From the NCBI RefSeq assembly GCF_000590475.1, contig NZ_CP007441.1, positions 1,238,091-1,302,090 of the forward strand: a stretch of 64,000 nucleotides of DNA, given 5' to 3'. The position numbers and the translations under genes were made by a program. The notes below the pieces were generated by a model that made no database searches, was not told the DNA's origin, and saw only the letters and a list, made by a program, of their open reading frames with translations. Origin of the DNA: Stutzerimonas stutzeri. Lineage in GTDB: Bacteria; Pseudomonadota; Gammaproteobacteria; Pseudomonadales; Pseudomonadaceae. This document shows positions 43,004 to 52,652 of this stretch, in pieces; within the stretch, counting starts at the first letter, position 1; each line of letters begins with the position of its first letter.

Positions 43004-44350
43004 ATGAACATCACCGTCGTTGGAAGCGGCTACGTGGGGCTGGTTACCGGCGCCTGTATCGCGGAGATGGGCAACACGGTCTACTGCGTCGACGTCGACA
43101 AGACCAAGATCGATAATCTCAAGCAGGGCATTCTGCCGATCTACGAGCCGGGCCTCGAAGAAATCGTCACCGAAAATCATGCGGCCGGGCGGCTGCACTT
43201 CACGACCTCGCTGGGCGAAGCCGTCGAGCAGTCGGAAGTCTTTTTCATCGCGGTGGGCACTCCGCCCGGCGAAGATGGCTCGGCGGATCTGCGCTACGTG
43301 CTTGAAGTTGCACGGCAGATTGGCGATACGCTGAACGCTCCGGCCATCGTGGTGAACAAGTCCACCGTGCCGGTAGGAACCGCGGATCTGGTCCGTGCAG
43401 CAGTAAGCGAACGCCTCGAGGCGCGCGGCGTCGAAGTCGAATTCTCGGTGGTATCCAACCCCGAATTCCTTAAAGAAGGCGCTGCGGTCAACGACTTCAT
43501 GCACCCGGACCGGATCGTGATCGGTGCCGATAACGAACATGCCCGTCAGGTCATGAGCGCGCTCTATGCGCCTTTTATCCGTAATCGCCCGCGCACCATA
43601 TTCATGGGCATCCGCGATGCGGAAATGACCAAATATGCCGCCAATGCGATGCTGGCAACCAAGATTTCATTCATGAACGAAATCGCGAGCCTTTGCGAGC
43701 GTCTCGACGTGGACGTCGAGAACGTGCGCCTGGGGATCGGTTCGGACGAGCGCATCGGCTATCACTTCATCTATGCAGGCTGCGGCTACGGCGGGTCGTG
43801 TTTCCCGAAGGACGTCAAGGCGCTGATCAATATCGCTCACCAGAACGACTTCGAGCCCGAGCTGCTGCGGGCCGTCGAGTCGCGCAACGACCAGCAGAAG
43901 CACTCGCTATTCAACAAGATTTCTACCCATTTCAATGGCGACCTGAGCGGTCGCACCTTCGCGGTCTGGGGCCTGGCATTCAAGCCCGGCACCGACGACA
44001 TGCGCGAAGCGCCCAGCGTGGTGCTGATCAACAGCCTGATCAATGCCGGTGCCAAGGTGCGGGCTTTCGATCCGGTCGCCCGCGAGACCGCGCGCCGTGA
44101 GTTTCCGGAAAGCTGGTTCGCCGACGGCCGTTTACAAATCGTCGAAGGCCAGTACGAGGCTGCAATCGACGCCGACGCGCTGTGCCTGGTTACCGAATGG
44201 AAACCTTTCCGTCGCCCGGACTTCCGCGCCCTGAAGCGCCTGCTGAATACCCCGCTGATCATCGACGGCCGTAACCAGTACGACCGCGAACAGGTCAAGC
44301 GTGAAGGTTTCAGCTATTACGGCATCGGCCGTCAGCCGGTTCAGGCCTGA
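43004..44350 (+). CDS. ugd: UDP-glucose 6-dehydrogenase
   Basis: 448 residues of the UDP-glucose/GDP-mannose dehydrogenase family. The NAD fold begins MNITVVGSGYVGLVTGACIAE; the catalytic cysteine is in GYGGSCFPKD (about residue 266); the C-terminal domain has WGLAFKPGTDDMREAPS. The GGSCFPKD form, rather than GGSCLPKD of AlgD, points to UDP-glucose. It makes UDP-glucuronate, so the polymer probably contains a uronic acid. It lies 155 bases after the Wzc-like gene. Confidence 0.93.
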   Translation: MNITVVGSGYVGLVTGACIAEMGNTVYCVDVDKTKIDNLKQGILPIYEPGLEEIVTENHAAGRLHFTTSLGEAVEQSEVFFIAVGTPPGEDGSADLRYVLEVARQIGDTLNAPAIVVNKSTVPVGTADLVRAAVSERLEARGVEVEFSVVSNPEFLKEGAAVNDFMHPDRIVIGADNEHARQVMSALYAPFIRNRPRTIFMGIRDAEMTKYAANAMLATKISFMNEIASLCERLDVDVENVRLGIGSDERIGYHFIYAGCGYGGSCFPKDVKALINIAHQNDFEPELLRAVESRNDQQKHSLFNKISTHFNGDLSGRTFAVWGLAFKPGTDDMREAPSVVLINSLINAGAKVRAFDPVARETARREFPESWFADGRLQIVEGQYEAAIDADALCLVTEWKPFRRPDFRALKRLLNTPLIIDGRNQYDREQVKREGFSYYGIGRQPVQA

Positions 44351-44364
44351 ACGAGGGGCAGCGA

Positions 44365-45771
44365 GTGAGTGCCATCGATCAGTCCAGCGTTCGGCGCAGT
44401 CCTTCCCCCATTCGGGAAAGGCTGGTGGCGCTGTTGCACGCCAGCACGCGAAGCAAGTTGCTGCGCAACATCGTCACCGTGGTGAGCGGCACCGCCGGCG
44501 CGCAGGCGATCACGTTGGCGTTCATGCCGGTAATCACCCGCATCTACGGGCCGGAAGCGTACGGCGTCCTGGGCACCTTCCTCAGCGTGACCATGATGCT
44601 GATTCCGGTCGCGGCACTGACCTACCCGATCGCCATCGTGCTGCCCAAGCGTGATGGCGATGCCCGAGGGCTGGTGCGTCTGGCGTTGGCAATCGCACTG
44701 GCGTTGGCGACGGTGGTTGCCCTGGCGCTGCTGGTATTTGGAGATCGGCTAGCTGCAACGCTGGAGATTCAGATTATCCAGCCGTACTTGCTGCTCATCC
44801 CGTTTGTGATGTTTTGCGGTGCGGCGTTGGAGATCTGTCAGCAATGGCTGTTCCGCACCCAGCGTTTCCGCATCACCGCGAGCGTGGCGGTGGGGCACTC
44901 GTTGCTGTTCAATTCGATGCGCACGCTTGCTGGCCTTGTGCAGTCTTCGGCATTGGTATTGGTCTGTACCACCGCGCTGCAACAGGCCTTGCACGCAGCG
45001 ATGCTGGCGCTGGCAATGCTGCGTGCAAGGCCCCATCAGGACAATCACACGGACGAAACCGCGCAGGACCACCCGGGCATGCTCGAGCTGGCTCGCCGGC
45101 ACGGTGATTTTCCCAAGTTTCGCGCGCCGGTGATGCTGATCAACGCTGTCTCGCAGCACCTGCCAACGCTGGTGCTGGCGGCTTATTTCGGCCCGGCCGC
45201 GGCCGGTTTCTTCGCCCTGTGCAAGCAAGCGTTGACCATGCCGACCAACTTGATCGGCAAGTCGGTGGCCGACGTTTACTACCCGCGCATCAGCCGCGCA
45301 ATCCATGACCGGGAGCCGGTCACGGCGATGTTGCTGAAGGCGACCAGCGCGCTGGGACTGGTGGGACTGGTGCCATTTTCGCTGGTGGCTGTGCTCGGCC
45401 CCTGGATGTTTGCGCTGGTGTTCGGTGAGCAATGGCACGTCGCGGGCGAGTATGCACGCTGGCTGGCGCTGGCCGAATACGTGATCTTCGTCTCGCGCCC
45501 CTGTGTGGTGGCGGTGCCGGCGTTGTCGCTGCAAGGCCGTTTCCTCCTGTTCGAGATGTTCAGTACCAGCCTGCGAGTGCTTTCGCTGTTCGTCGGTGCA
45601 CTGCTGATCGGCAACGCGCTGGCCACCGTCCAGGCCTTCGCCGTCGCCAGCATCGTCATTTATTCGTCGCTGATGGTGATCGTGCTGATCGCCTCGCGCC
45701 GGTGGTACGCGGCTCAGCAACATAGGGCCCGGCAACCGGAAGCCCAGCATCCGCAAGAGAGTTTCGATTGA
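44365..45771 (+). CDS. Wzx-type oligosaccharide flippase (first copy)
   Basis: 468 residues from a GTG start, with about 12-14 hydrophobic helices. The N-terminal segment LLRNIVTVVSGTAGAQAITLAFMPVITRIYGPEAYGVLGTF is in outline the polysaccharide-export opening of the MOP superfamily. It flips lipid-linked repeat units across the inner membrane. It is placed 14 bases after ugd and one base before the GT4 gene, within the main operon. A second flippase of the same family is at 54.7-56.1 kb. Confidence 0.9.
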   Translation: MSAIDQSSVRRSPSPIRERLVALLHASTRSKLLRNIVTVVSGTAGAQAITLAFMPVITRIYGPEAYGVLGTFLSVTMMLIPVAALTYPIAIVLPKRDGDARGLVRLALAIALALATVVALALLVFGDRLAATLEIQIIQPYLLLIPFVMFCGAALEICQQWLFRTQRFRITASVAVGHSLLFNSMRTLAGLVQSSALVLVCTTALQQALHAAMLALAMLRARPHQDNHTDETAQDHPGMLELARRHGDFPKFRAPVMLINAVSQHLPTLVLAAYFGPAAAGFFALCKQALTMPTNLIGKSVADVYYPRISRAIHDREPVTAMLLKATSALGLVGLVPFSLVAVLGPWMFALVFGEQWHVAGEYARWLALAEYVIFVSRPCVVAVPALSLQGRFLLFEMFSTSLRVLSLFVGALLIGNALATVQAFAVASIVIYSSLMVIVLIASRRWYAAQQHRARQPEAQHPQESFD

Positions 45772-45772
45772 T

Positions 45773-47002
45773 ATGAAGGTTTTACATTTGGTCGCTGGCG
45801 AACTGACCGGAGGTGCTGCTCGCGGCGCGTACTGGCTGCATCAGGGGCTGCGTTCACTGGGTGTCGACTCCCTCGTCTACACCAATAGCCAGGTCACTCA
45901 TGGCGACACCTCGGTGGTGTCGGTCAGTCGCAGCAAGAAAGACAAGATCATCAGCATCGCCAGAAGCCAGGCCGACCAAGCGTTCGCCAGTTTTTATAGC
46001 GGGCGCCAGTCGGGGATGTTCAGTGCCGGGGTGATGGGCGCCGACTTCACCGACAGCACCGAGTGCCGCGAGGCCGACGTGGTGCATCTGCACTGGATCA
46101 ATGGCGGTTTCGTCGACATGAAGCACCTGGCCAAGCTGCGCAAGCCGGTGGTCTGGACCATGCGCGACATGTGGCCGATGACGGGCGGTTGTCATTACGC
46201 CATGGGCTGCGAGAAGTTCGCCACCGGTTGCGGCAGCTGCGATCAGCTCGGTAGCTCCTCCGATCGCGATCTGTCGCGCTTCGTGATCAACCGCAAGCGC
46301 AAGTACCTGCCCAAGTCGATGAAGATGATCGGCATCAGCGACTGGGTGTCCGAGCAGGCCAGGCAGAGCCTGCTGTTCCGCGACTTCGACGTACGCACCA
46401 TTCACAACAATGTCGATGCCAGCGAGTTCTTTCCGCTGGACAAGCCGCTGGCCCGGCAACTGCTGGGGTTGAATACCGAGAAGAAGATCATCCTTACCGG
46501 TTGTACCAGCGCCAAGGACACCTACAAGGGCTTCGGCAAATACCTCGAGATGCTCAAGCACCTCGACCCGGCCAAGTACCACCTGTGCTTTTTCGGCAAG
46601 CTGGATCAGTCCATCGCCGACAGCTTGGGTTTCGACTACACCTCGTTTGGCTATCTGCACGACAGCATTTCGCTGCGATTGCTGTATTCGGCGGCGGATG
46701 TCTTCATCGCACCGAGCTTGATGGAGGCGTTTGGCAAGACGCTGGCCGAAGCCATGGGTTGCGGCACGCCCGTGGTGTGCTTCGATGCCACCGGCCCGAA
46801 GGACATCGTGACTCACTTGCACGACGGCTATAAGGCTGCGCCTTTCGAATCCCGTGGCCTCGCCGAGGGCGTCGAGTGGGTCACCGGCGAGGCCGATTAT
46901 CCACAGCTCGCGGCCAATGCGAGAGAAAAGATCATCAGCACCTTTGACAGTCCGGTCATCGCTCGGCAGTACCAGGCGCTGTACGAGGAAATGCTCGCAT
47001 GA
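45773..47002 (+). CDS. GT4-family glycosyltransferase
   Basis: 409 residues of GT-B fold. The N-terminal domain has VLHLVAGELTGGAARGAYWLHQGL and VVHLHWINGGFVDMKHL; a cysteine-rich loop follows (CHYAMGCEKFATGCGSC), seen in a subgroup of exopolysaccharide GT4 enzymes. The donor site contains the E-x7-E motif in EAFGKTLAEAMGCGTPVV. The sugar specificity is not predictable. It starts one base after the flippase stop. Confidence 0.9.
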   Translation: MKVLHLVAGELTGGAARGAYWLHQGLRSLGVDSLVYTNSQVTHGDTSVVSVSRSKKDKIISIARSQADQAFASFYSGRQSGMFSAGVMGADFTDSTECREADVVHLHWINGGFVDMKHLAKLRKPVVWTMRDMWPMTGGCHYAMGCEKFATGCGSCDQLGSSSDRDLSRFVINRKRKYLPKSMKMIGISDWVSEQARQSLLFRDFDVRTIHNNVDASEFFPLDKPLARQLLGLNTEKKIILTGCTSAKDTYKGFGKYLEMLKHLDPAKYHLCFFGKLDQSIADSLGFDYTSFGYLHDSISLRLLYSAADVFIAPSLMEAFGKTLAEAMGCGTPVVCFDATGPKDIVTHLHDGYKAAPFESRGLAEGVEWVTGEADYPQLAANAREKIISTFDSPVIARQYQALYEEMLA

Positions 47003-47170
47003 GCAGTCCGTCCGTCCGAGGCGGGCAGGGCAGTAACGCTTCGTTAACTTCAGCTGCCAACAATCAATCTAAAGCTATCCGGCGGGGCGGGGCGCTTGGT
47101 CGCGCCTGCCATGGCCGCCTTGCATCGCACACCACTCCTCTTGTCATCTGGAACCTACAGGTACTCTGAA

Positions 47171-48295
47171 ATGGAAAAGAAACGCGCGCTGATCACCGGA
47201 ATTACGGGCCAGGACGGTTCCTACCTCGCCGAGTTTCTGCTGGAGAAGGGCTACGAGGTTCATGGCATCAAACGCCGCGCCTCGCTGTTCAATACTCAGC
47301 GGGTCGATCACATCTATCAGGATCCGCACGTCGAGCATCAGAACCTGATTCTGCATTACGGCGACCTGACCGACTCGTCCAACCTGACCCGTATCATCCA
47401 GGAAGTGCAGCCTGACGAGGTCTACAACCTGGGGGCGCAATCGCACGTCGCGGTCAGCTTCGAGTCGCCTGAATACACGGCTGATGTCGACGGTATGGGC
47501 GCGTTGCGCATCCTCGAGGCCATTCGTTTATTGGGGCTGGAAAAGAAAACCCGTTTCTATCAGGCCTCGACTTCCGAGCTCTACGGCTTGGTGCAGGAAA
47601 TTCCGCAGAAGGAAACCACGCCGTTCTATCCGCGTTCGCCTTATGCAGTGGCCAAGCTCTACGCCTATTGGATCACGGTCAACTACCGCGAAGCCTACGG
47701 TATGTATGCCTGCAATGGCATTCTGTTCAATCACGAGTCGCCGCGCCGCGGCGAGACCTTCGTGACCCGCAAGATCACCCGTGGCCTGGCGAACATCGCT
47801 CAGGGCCTCGAGAAATGCCTGCACATGGGCAACCTCGATGCATTGCGCGACTGGGGACACGCCAAGGATTACGTGCGCATGCAGTGGATGATGCTGCAGC
47901 AGGAAAAAGCCGAAGACTTCGTCATCGCGACCGGTGTTCAGTACTCAGTTCGCGAGTTCATCAAATGGTCCGCCGCCGAACTTGGTGTCGAATTGCGCTT
48001 CGAAGGCAGCGGAGTCGATGAACGTGCAATCGTTGCCGGCGTCGAAGGCGACAAGGCGCCAGCGCTCAATGTCGGTGACGTCATCGTCCGCATCGATCCC
48101 CGCTACTTCCGCCCGGCGGAAGTGGAAACTCTGCTCGGCGATCCGAGCAATGCCAAGAACAAGCTGGGCTGGACGCCTGAAATCAGTGTGCAGGAAATGT
48201 GCGCCGAGATGGTCCGTGAAGACCTCAAAGTTGCCCAGCGCCACGCCCTGCTCAAAGAGCACGGCTTCGACATTCCAGTGACATTGGAGAACTGA
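47171..48295 (+). CDS. gmd: GDP-mannose 4,6-dehydratase
   Basis: 374 residues from the ATG at 47171. Short-chain dehydrogenase fold with ALITGITGQDGSYLAEFLL, the GDP-mannose-specific GIKRRASLFNTQRVDHIY, and the catalytic YAVAK in YPRSPYAVAKLYAYW. It converts GDP-mannose to GDP-4-keto-6-deoxymannose. The next gene, fcl, is two bases downstream and completes GDP-L-fucose. A 168-base gap separates it from the GT4 gene. Confidence 0.96.
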   Translation: MEKKRALITGITGQDGSYLAEFLLEKGYEVHGIKRRASLFNTQRVDHIYQDPHVEHQNLILHYGDLTDSSNLTRIIQEVQPDEVYNLGAQSHVAVSFESPEYTADVDGMGALRILEAIRLLGLEKKTRFYQASTSELYGLVQEIPQKETTPFYPRSPYAVAKLYAYWITVNYREAYGMYACNGILFNHESPRRGETFVTRKITRGLANIAQGLEKCLHMGNLDALRDWGHAKDYVRMQWMMLQQEKAEDFVIATGVQYSVREFIKWSAAELGVELRFEGSGVDERAIVAGVEGDKAPALNVGDVIVRIDPRYFRPAEVETLLGDPSNAKNKLGWTPEISVQEMCAEMVREDLKVAQRHALLKEHGFDIPVTLEN

Positions 48296-48297
48296 AT

Positions 48298-49266
48298 ATG
48301 AATCGTGACGCACGTATTTTCGTTGCGGGACATCGCGGCATGGTGGGCTCCGCGATCGTCCGTCGCCTGCAAGCGCTGGGATACCGCAACCTCATCACGC
48401 GTGGGCGTGAGGAGTTGGATCTGGTCGATCAGGCGGCAGTGAACGCATTCTTTGCAGAAAATAAGGTGGATCAGGTCTATATGGCGTCGGCCAAGGTAGG
48501 GGGCATCCACGCCAACAACACCTATCCGGCCGAGTTCATCTACCAGAACCTCATGGTCGAAGCGAACATCATCCACGCGGCGCACTGCAACGACGTCAAC
48601 AAGCTGCTGTTCCTTGGCTCCTCGTGCATCTACCCGAAGTTCGCCGAGCAGCCGATGAAGGAAGAGGCGCTGGTCACCGGTGTGCTCGAGCCGACCAACG
48701 AGCCGTACGCCGTAGCCAAGATTGCCGGCATCAAGCTGTGCGAGAGCTACAACCGGCAGTACGGTCGCGATTACCGCAGCGTCATGCCAACCAACCTCTA
48801 TGGCCCCAACGATAACTTCCACCCGGAAAACAGCCATGTGGTGCCGGCGCTGCTCAAGCGCTTCCACGAAGCGACCCAACGCGGCGACGACGAAGTGGTC
48901 ATTTGGGGCAGCGGTAAGCCGCAGCGTGAATTCCTTCATGTCGACGACATGGCCGCGGCCTGCGTGCACGTGATGGAGCTGGATGATGAGACCTACCAGT
49001 CCCACACCCAGCCGATGCTGTCTCACATCAACGTCGGAACCGGGGTCGACTGCAGCATTCGTGAATTGGCTGAAACCATTGCGCGGGTCACCGAGTTCCA
49101 AGGCCAGCTGACGTTTGACAGCAGCAAGCCGGACGGCACGCCGCGCAAGTTGATGGACGTTTCTCGCCTCAAAGCCCTTGGCTGGCAATCCAGCATCAGT
49201 CTGGAAGATGGGCTGCGCGATGCCTATCGCTGGTTCGTCGAAAACCAGCATCTGGCTCGACACTGA
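48298..49266 (+). CDS. fcl: GDP-L-fucose synthase
   Basis: 322 residues: NADPH Rossmann start IFVAGHRGMVGSAIVRRL, catalytic serine in LGSSCIYPK, and YAVAK in NEPYAVAKIAGIKLCESY. It epimerises and reduces the Gmd product to GDP-L-fucose. Only two bases separate it from gmd. The pair implies fucose in the polymer, although GDP-4-keto-6-deoxymannose could also feed rhamnose-type products if another reductase exists. Confidence 0.96.
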   Translation: MNRDARIFVAGHRGMVGSAIVRRLQALGYRNLITRGREELDLVDQAAVNAFFAENKVDQVYMASAKVGGIHANNTYPAEFIYQNLMVEANIIHAAHCNDVNKLLFLGSSCIYPKFAEQPMKEEALVTGVLEPTNEPYAVAKIAGIKLCESYNRQYGRDYRSVMPTNLYGPNDNFHPENSHVVPALLKRFHEATQRGDDEVVIWGSGKPQREFLHVDDMAAACVHVMELDDETYQSHTQPMLSHINVGTGVDCSIRELAETIARVTEFQGQLTFDSSKPDGTPRKLMDVSRLKALGWQSSISLEDGLRDAYRWFVENQHLARH

Positions 49267-49550
49267 AAGATCGGGCCACGGCCCGCGGTACGCGCAAAAT
49301 GGAGTGGCGCGATAAGAGACGGCGGTGCCGATCAGGTGATCGATGTTAGGCGCCGGGACAGGTAAGGCGATTGCGCCGGACGAGCAACGCGACGCATTCG
49401 ACTGAGCAGCAGCGGACTTTTTTGCCGCTGTTGTTGTCCATCCATGGCACATGATTCCTAGCCGTGGTGAACCGTCTCTAAAAGTCGCCAAACCAGGCCG
49501 GCTCGGTTCTTTGCTCGCCACGTCTTGTCTGGAAAAATGGGGAAAGCCGC

Positions 49551-50834
49551 TTGTTAAGGAAAGTTCTGGCGTACAAGAATCTGCTGTTCATGCTGCTGTT
49601 GCTGAACTCCACCTGCTTCTTCCTGACGGATGATAAGCGGGCGGGAATTCCGTACTTTCAGGAGGTGTTCCTGCTGCTGGTCCTGGCAGCGACGGCCTGT
49701 CTGTTCGTGGCGTGGAAGTGGGTCTACCAATCCAAGACCAGCCTGTGGATCATTTTCATGGGCTGCCTGCTGCCGGTCATATCCGCAGTGCTCGCCAATC
49801 TGAACTTCGGCCAGCCCCTGGCGTATGGCTTGCTGGAAGAGCGTCGCTTTTTTCAATATCTGGTGTTCTTCCCGACCCTGTTCCTGTTGATCAAGGCGTC
49901 TCCAACCCAGGAAGAAGTGGCAAAGTACTTTCTCTACGTCGCCCTGTTCTGCGCCACGCTGGGCTTTGCCTACTATCTGGGGATTATTCCGCAGAACAAG
50001 GTGGCTTCCTTTACCGTCGACGACTGGACTCAATACGAGGACCTGTTGCGGCCGAATCGCTTCCGTATCGGAGCGCCCGTGGTCACGATTTCGGCCTTCA
50101 TGCTGATGTATAGCATGAAGGATCGGGTCACTATCGGCAGGCTGTTGATTCTTCTCTACTTCGTGGCCTATCTGTGGCTGGTCATGCAGACCAGGCAGAC
50201 CATGGTGGTCTGGGCCGTGGCGGGTATGTGGATATTCCGCAAGCGTATCGATTCGCTGATGAAGATGGGCGTGCTCGGCGTGGCGATCTTGGTGGTGTCA
50301 TATCTGTTGGTCCCTGAGTTCTATCATGAGCAATACGCGCGATTCGATGCGTTGCTCTTCGAGGCCACTGCGGGTCCAGGCGTGCGGGAAAAAACCGTCT
50401 CGATCATTCTCGATGCCATCAGCGCCAACAACTATTTCGGCATGGGTGCGTTGTCTCTGCAATGGCAGGGCGGGTTTTCGCGAATTTATAACTCGCACTT
50501 CTACCTCGCCGACGTCGGGATATTCGGCGTCTACTATCGGTATGGATTCCTGGCCCCTATAGCCGCTTTGATCTTCTATGGCGGCTTCATCTGGATAATG
50601 CGCCAATGCTCGAATAAAGGCAGTCTTCTGGCCGCGCTACAACTGTCTTTCGTGGTCAGCATGCTGAATATTGCACTCTCCAATGCACTGACATTTTCTG
50701 GCGATGTTTATGGAATGGCGGCGGCGTTCTTCCTTTATTACGCCAAGCTGCAAACAGCAGATACTCCTCTTACGGCAAATCTCGAACAGGTGAATTATGG
50801 TCAGTTTCAGTATCGTAACTATAAACTGGAATAA
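49551..50834 (+). CDS. Wzy-like polysaccharide polymerase / O-antigen ligase-family protein
   Basis: 427 residues from a TTG start at 49551 with GGGGAAA upstream; an internal ATG at 49590 is possible. About ten to twelve hydrophobic helices with a large periplasmic loop (about 265-330) as in Wzy/WaaL. The loop contains RFDALLFEATAGPGVREKTVSIILDAI and the NSHFYLADVGIFGVYYRYG region seen in exopolysaccharide polymerases. No strict signature residues can be named. It is the only polymerase candidate in the locus. Its end overlaps the GT2 gene by 38 bases. Confidence 0.82.
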   Translation: MLRKVLAYKNLLFMLLLLNSTCFFLTDDKRAGIPYFQEVFLLLVLAATACLFVAWKWVYQSKTSLWIIFMGCLLPVISAVLANLNFGQPLAYGLLEERRFFQYLVFFPTLFLLIKASPTQEEVAKYFLYVALFCATLGFAYYLGIIPQNKVASFTVDDWTQYEDLLRPNRFRIGAPVVTISAFMLMYSMKDRVTIGRLLILLYFVAYLWLVMQTRQTMVVWAVAGMWIFRKRIDSLMKMGVLGVAILVVSYLLVPEFYHEQYARFDALLFEATAGPGVREKTVSIILDAISANNYFGMGALSLQWQGGFSRIYNSHFYLADVGIFGVYYRYGFLAPIAALIFYGGFIWIMRQCSNKGSLLAALQLSFVVSMLNIALSNALTFSGDVYGMAAAFFLYYAKLQTADTPLTANLEQVNYGQFQYRNYKLE

Positions 50835-51561
50835 TCTGGATGGCCTGAAGGAAACCTATCGGAGCCTGACTAGCCAGACCTACCGAAACTTTCGTTGGAT
50901 CGTTATCGACGGTGCTTCAAAAGACGGCAGCGGCGAATGGCTGAGGAGTCTGGATGACGATCAGGCGGAAATAACCATAGAGCCGGACAAAGGTATTTAC
51001 GATGCGATGAACAAGGGGCGCCTGCGTGCAGTCGAGACGTCCGGCTATACGCTGTTCCTCAATAGTGGTGACTCGCTTGCCGATCCGGCGGTGCTCGAGC
51101 GTATCAATGGCGAGTTGTCGAATACGACGACCATACCCAAGTTCGCCTATGGTGATTTCTATCGCAAGGACGCTGGCGGCGATTTGAAGCTCATCAGTGC
51201 ACGGCCCATTGAGCGCGCGCCACTGGGTCTTCCGGCTAGTCATCAGACCATGTATTTCGAAAATGAGCGGCTGCGTCAATTCGAATTCAGGCTCGATTAC
51301 AAATTGTCTGCGGACTACTGCCTGTTGCTTGAATTTCTGCAAGGGCTGGATCTTCAGCGTGAGGTTCTGCAACTGTCATTTCCGTTATGTATCTTCGATA
51401 CCACCGGCGTTTCGCATAAACGACGCTTTGAGGCGATCCGTGAAGATATGGATATCAGAACCCGCTTTCTGAATTTTTCCAAACCCAACGCCTTGGCACT
51501 CTATGCGCTGCATTACGTGCATACACATACCAAACAACTGCGTGCGTCATTGGGGCGTTGA
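50797..51561 (+). CDS. GT2-family glycosyltransferase (WcaE-like)
   Basis: 254 residues, GT-A fold: FSIVTINWNNLDGLKETYRSL, FRWIVIDGASKDGSGEWL, the WcaE-like EPDKGIYDAMNKG, and FLNSGDSL in place of the DxD. The C-terminal SADYCLLLEFLQ helix carries the likely catalytic Asp. WcaE in colanic acid synthesis is a fucosyltransferase, which would fit the gmd-fcl pair; this is inference. The start lies 38 bases inside the polymerase gene. Confidence 0.88.
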   Translation: MVSFSIVTINWNNLDGLKETYRSLTSQTYRNFRWIVIDGASKDGSGEWLRSLDDDQAEITIEPDKGIYDAMNKGRLRAVETSGYTLFLNSGDSLADPAVLERINGELSNTTTIPKFAYGDFYRKDAGGDLKLISARPIERAPLGLPASHQTMYFENERLRQFEFRLDYKLSADYCLLLEFLQGLDLQREVLQLSFPLCIFDTTGVSHKRRFEAIREDMDIRTRFLNFSKPNALALYALHYVHTHTKQLRASLGR

Positions 51562-51621
51562 AGGAGTAGACAGGTTTCCCATCAAGGAAATGGACTAGAA
51601 CAGGGCATAGGAGAGTGTTCG

Positions 51622-52602
51622 ATGAATTACCGAAGCCTGAATGACCTATCGCGGCTCAGCACTGAGTGTGCCGGCAAGATTCCAAACGATATCGATCTGG
51701 TGGTTGGCATCCCCCGAAGCGGGATGCTGGTAGCCAGCGTCATCGCGCTGAAGCAGAACCTGCCACTGACGGATCTCTATTCGTTTCTGCGCAACGACGA
51801 CCTGAAGAAAGGCAATACCCGCACCTACAAACACGCCGAACTGATCAAACCCAGGGATGCGAAAAAGATTCTGTTGGTCGATGACAGCATTTCCTCGGCC
51901 AAATCGATGCGAGCCGCGGATGAGCAGGTCCGCGCGGTCTACGACGGGCATGTGGTGACCATGGCGGTATTTGCCGAACGGCAGAATCGACATCATGTGG
52001 ATGTGTACCTGGAGCTCGTCGAGCAGCCTCGCGTGTTCGAATGGAACGTCATGCATCACCCGTTTCTGGCGCAGGCTTGCCTGGATATCGACGGTGTGCT
52101 CTGTGTCGACCCGACCATCGAGGAAAACGATGACGGGCCGAATTATCGGGGCTTCCTTAGTGGCACGCGCCCGTTGTTCATTCCTTCGGTCAAGGTGGCG
52201 CATCTGGTAACCAGCCGCCTGGAAAAGTATCGCGCCGAAACGGAGGAGTGGCTGCAGCGTAATGGCGTGCAGTACGGCACCCTGCATATGCTCGATCTGC
52301 CCACCGCTGAAGAGCGCCGGCGATTGAATATCCATCACAGGTTCAAGGCGGAGGTTTATGCCAAACAACCTTTGACGCGGCTGTTCGTCGAGAGCGAAGT
52401 CAGACAGGCCGTCGAGATCATGAAGCTCAGTGGCAAGCCGGTGTACTGCATCGAGACCAATGAAATGTACGTGCCAGGCCAGGTCTATAACCTCAAGGCA
52501 AATGCTTTGCGCAAAAGCCACAGCCTGAAGGCGAAGGTGGTCGGCAAGGCTAGATCTATTCTGGGCAAATGGGTACCGGTCGCATCCTCGTCGAAGAGCT
52601 GA
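51622..52602 (+). CDS. Phosphoribosyltransferase-HAD-like fusion in a polysaccharide locus
   Basis: 326 residues from ATG 51622. Residues 20-125 are a PRTase fold: pyrophosphate loop VVGIPRSGMLVAS and the PRPP loop KILLVDDSISSAKSM. From about 150 a HAD-like domain starts with LDIDGVLCVDPT (Asp155, Asp157). A C-terminal KSGKPVYCIETNEMYVPG-like segment (KLSGKPVYCIETNEM) suits a HAD scaffold. Such a fusion would couple PRPP chemistry to a phosphatase, for example making a ribosyl or ribofuranosyl precursor for the polymer. It could also be a regulatory or salvage enzyme. I know of no established function for this architecture. Confidence 0.82.
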   Translation: MNYRSLNDLSRLSTECAGKIPNDIDLVVGIPRSGMLVASVIALKQNLPLTDLYSFLRNDDLKKGNTRTYKHAELIKPRDAKKILLVDDSISSAKSMRAADEQVRAVYDGHVVTMAVFAERQNRHHVDVYLELVEQPRVFEWNVMHHPFLAQACLDIDGVLCVDPTIEENDDGPNYRGFLSGTRPLFIPSVKVAHLVTSRLEKYRAETEEWLQRNGVQYGTLHMLDLPTAEERRRLNIHHRFKAEVYAKQPLTRLFVESEVRQAVEIMKLSGKPVYCIETNEMYVPGQVYNLKANALRKSHSLKAKVVGKARSILGKWVPVASSSKS

Positions 52603-52614
52603 TGCGCCCGTTTC

Positions 52615-52633
52615 GGCCGCACTTGATGCGGCC
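52615..52633. other. Hairpin between convergent PRT-HAD and GH5 genes
   Basis: GGCCGCA-CTTGA-TGCGGCC forms a perfect 7-bp stem in the 50-base gap between two convergent stop codons. No U-run is present on either transcript, so it is at best a weak terminator. Confidence 0.4.
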
Positions 52634-52652
52634 AAAACCGTGCAGTTGCTCC

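Noticed and set aside
46999..47169. 57-codon frame linking the GT4 stop (ATGA overlap) to gmd
   Set aside because: The overlap and position are suggestive, but the protein is low-complexity Ser/Arg/Gly-rich with no ribosome site or recognisable fold; most likely chance.
48103..49521. 472-codon minus-strand frame across gmd/fcl
   Set aside because: Antisense to the well-supported fcl and the end of gmd.
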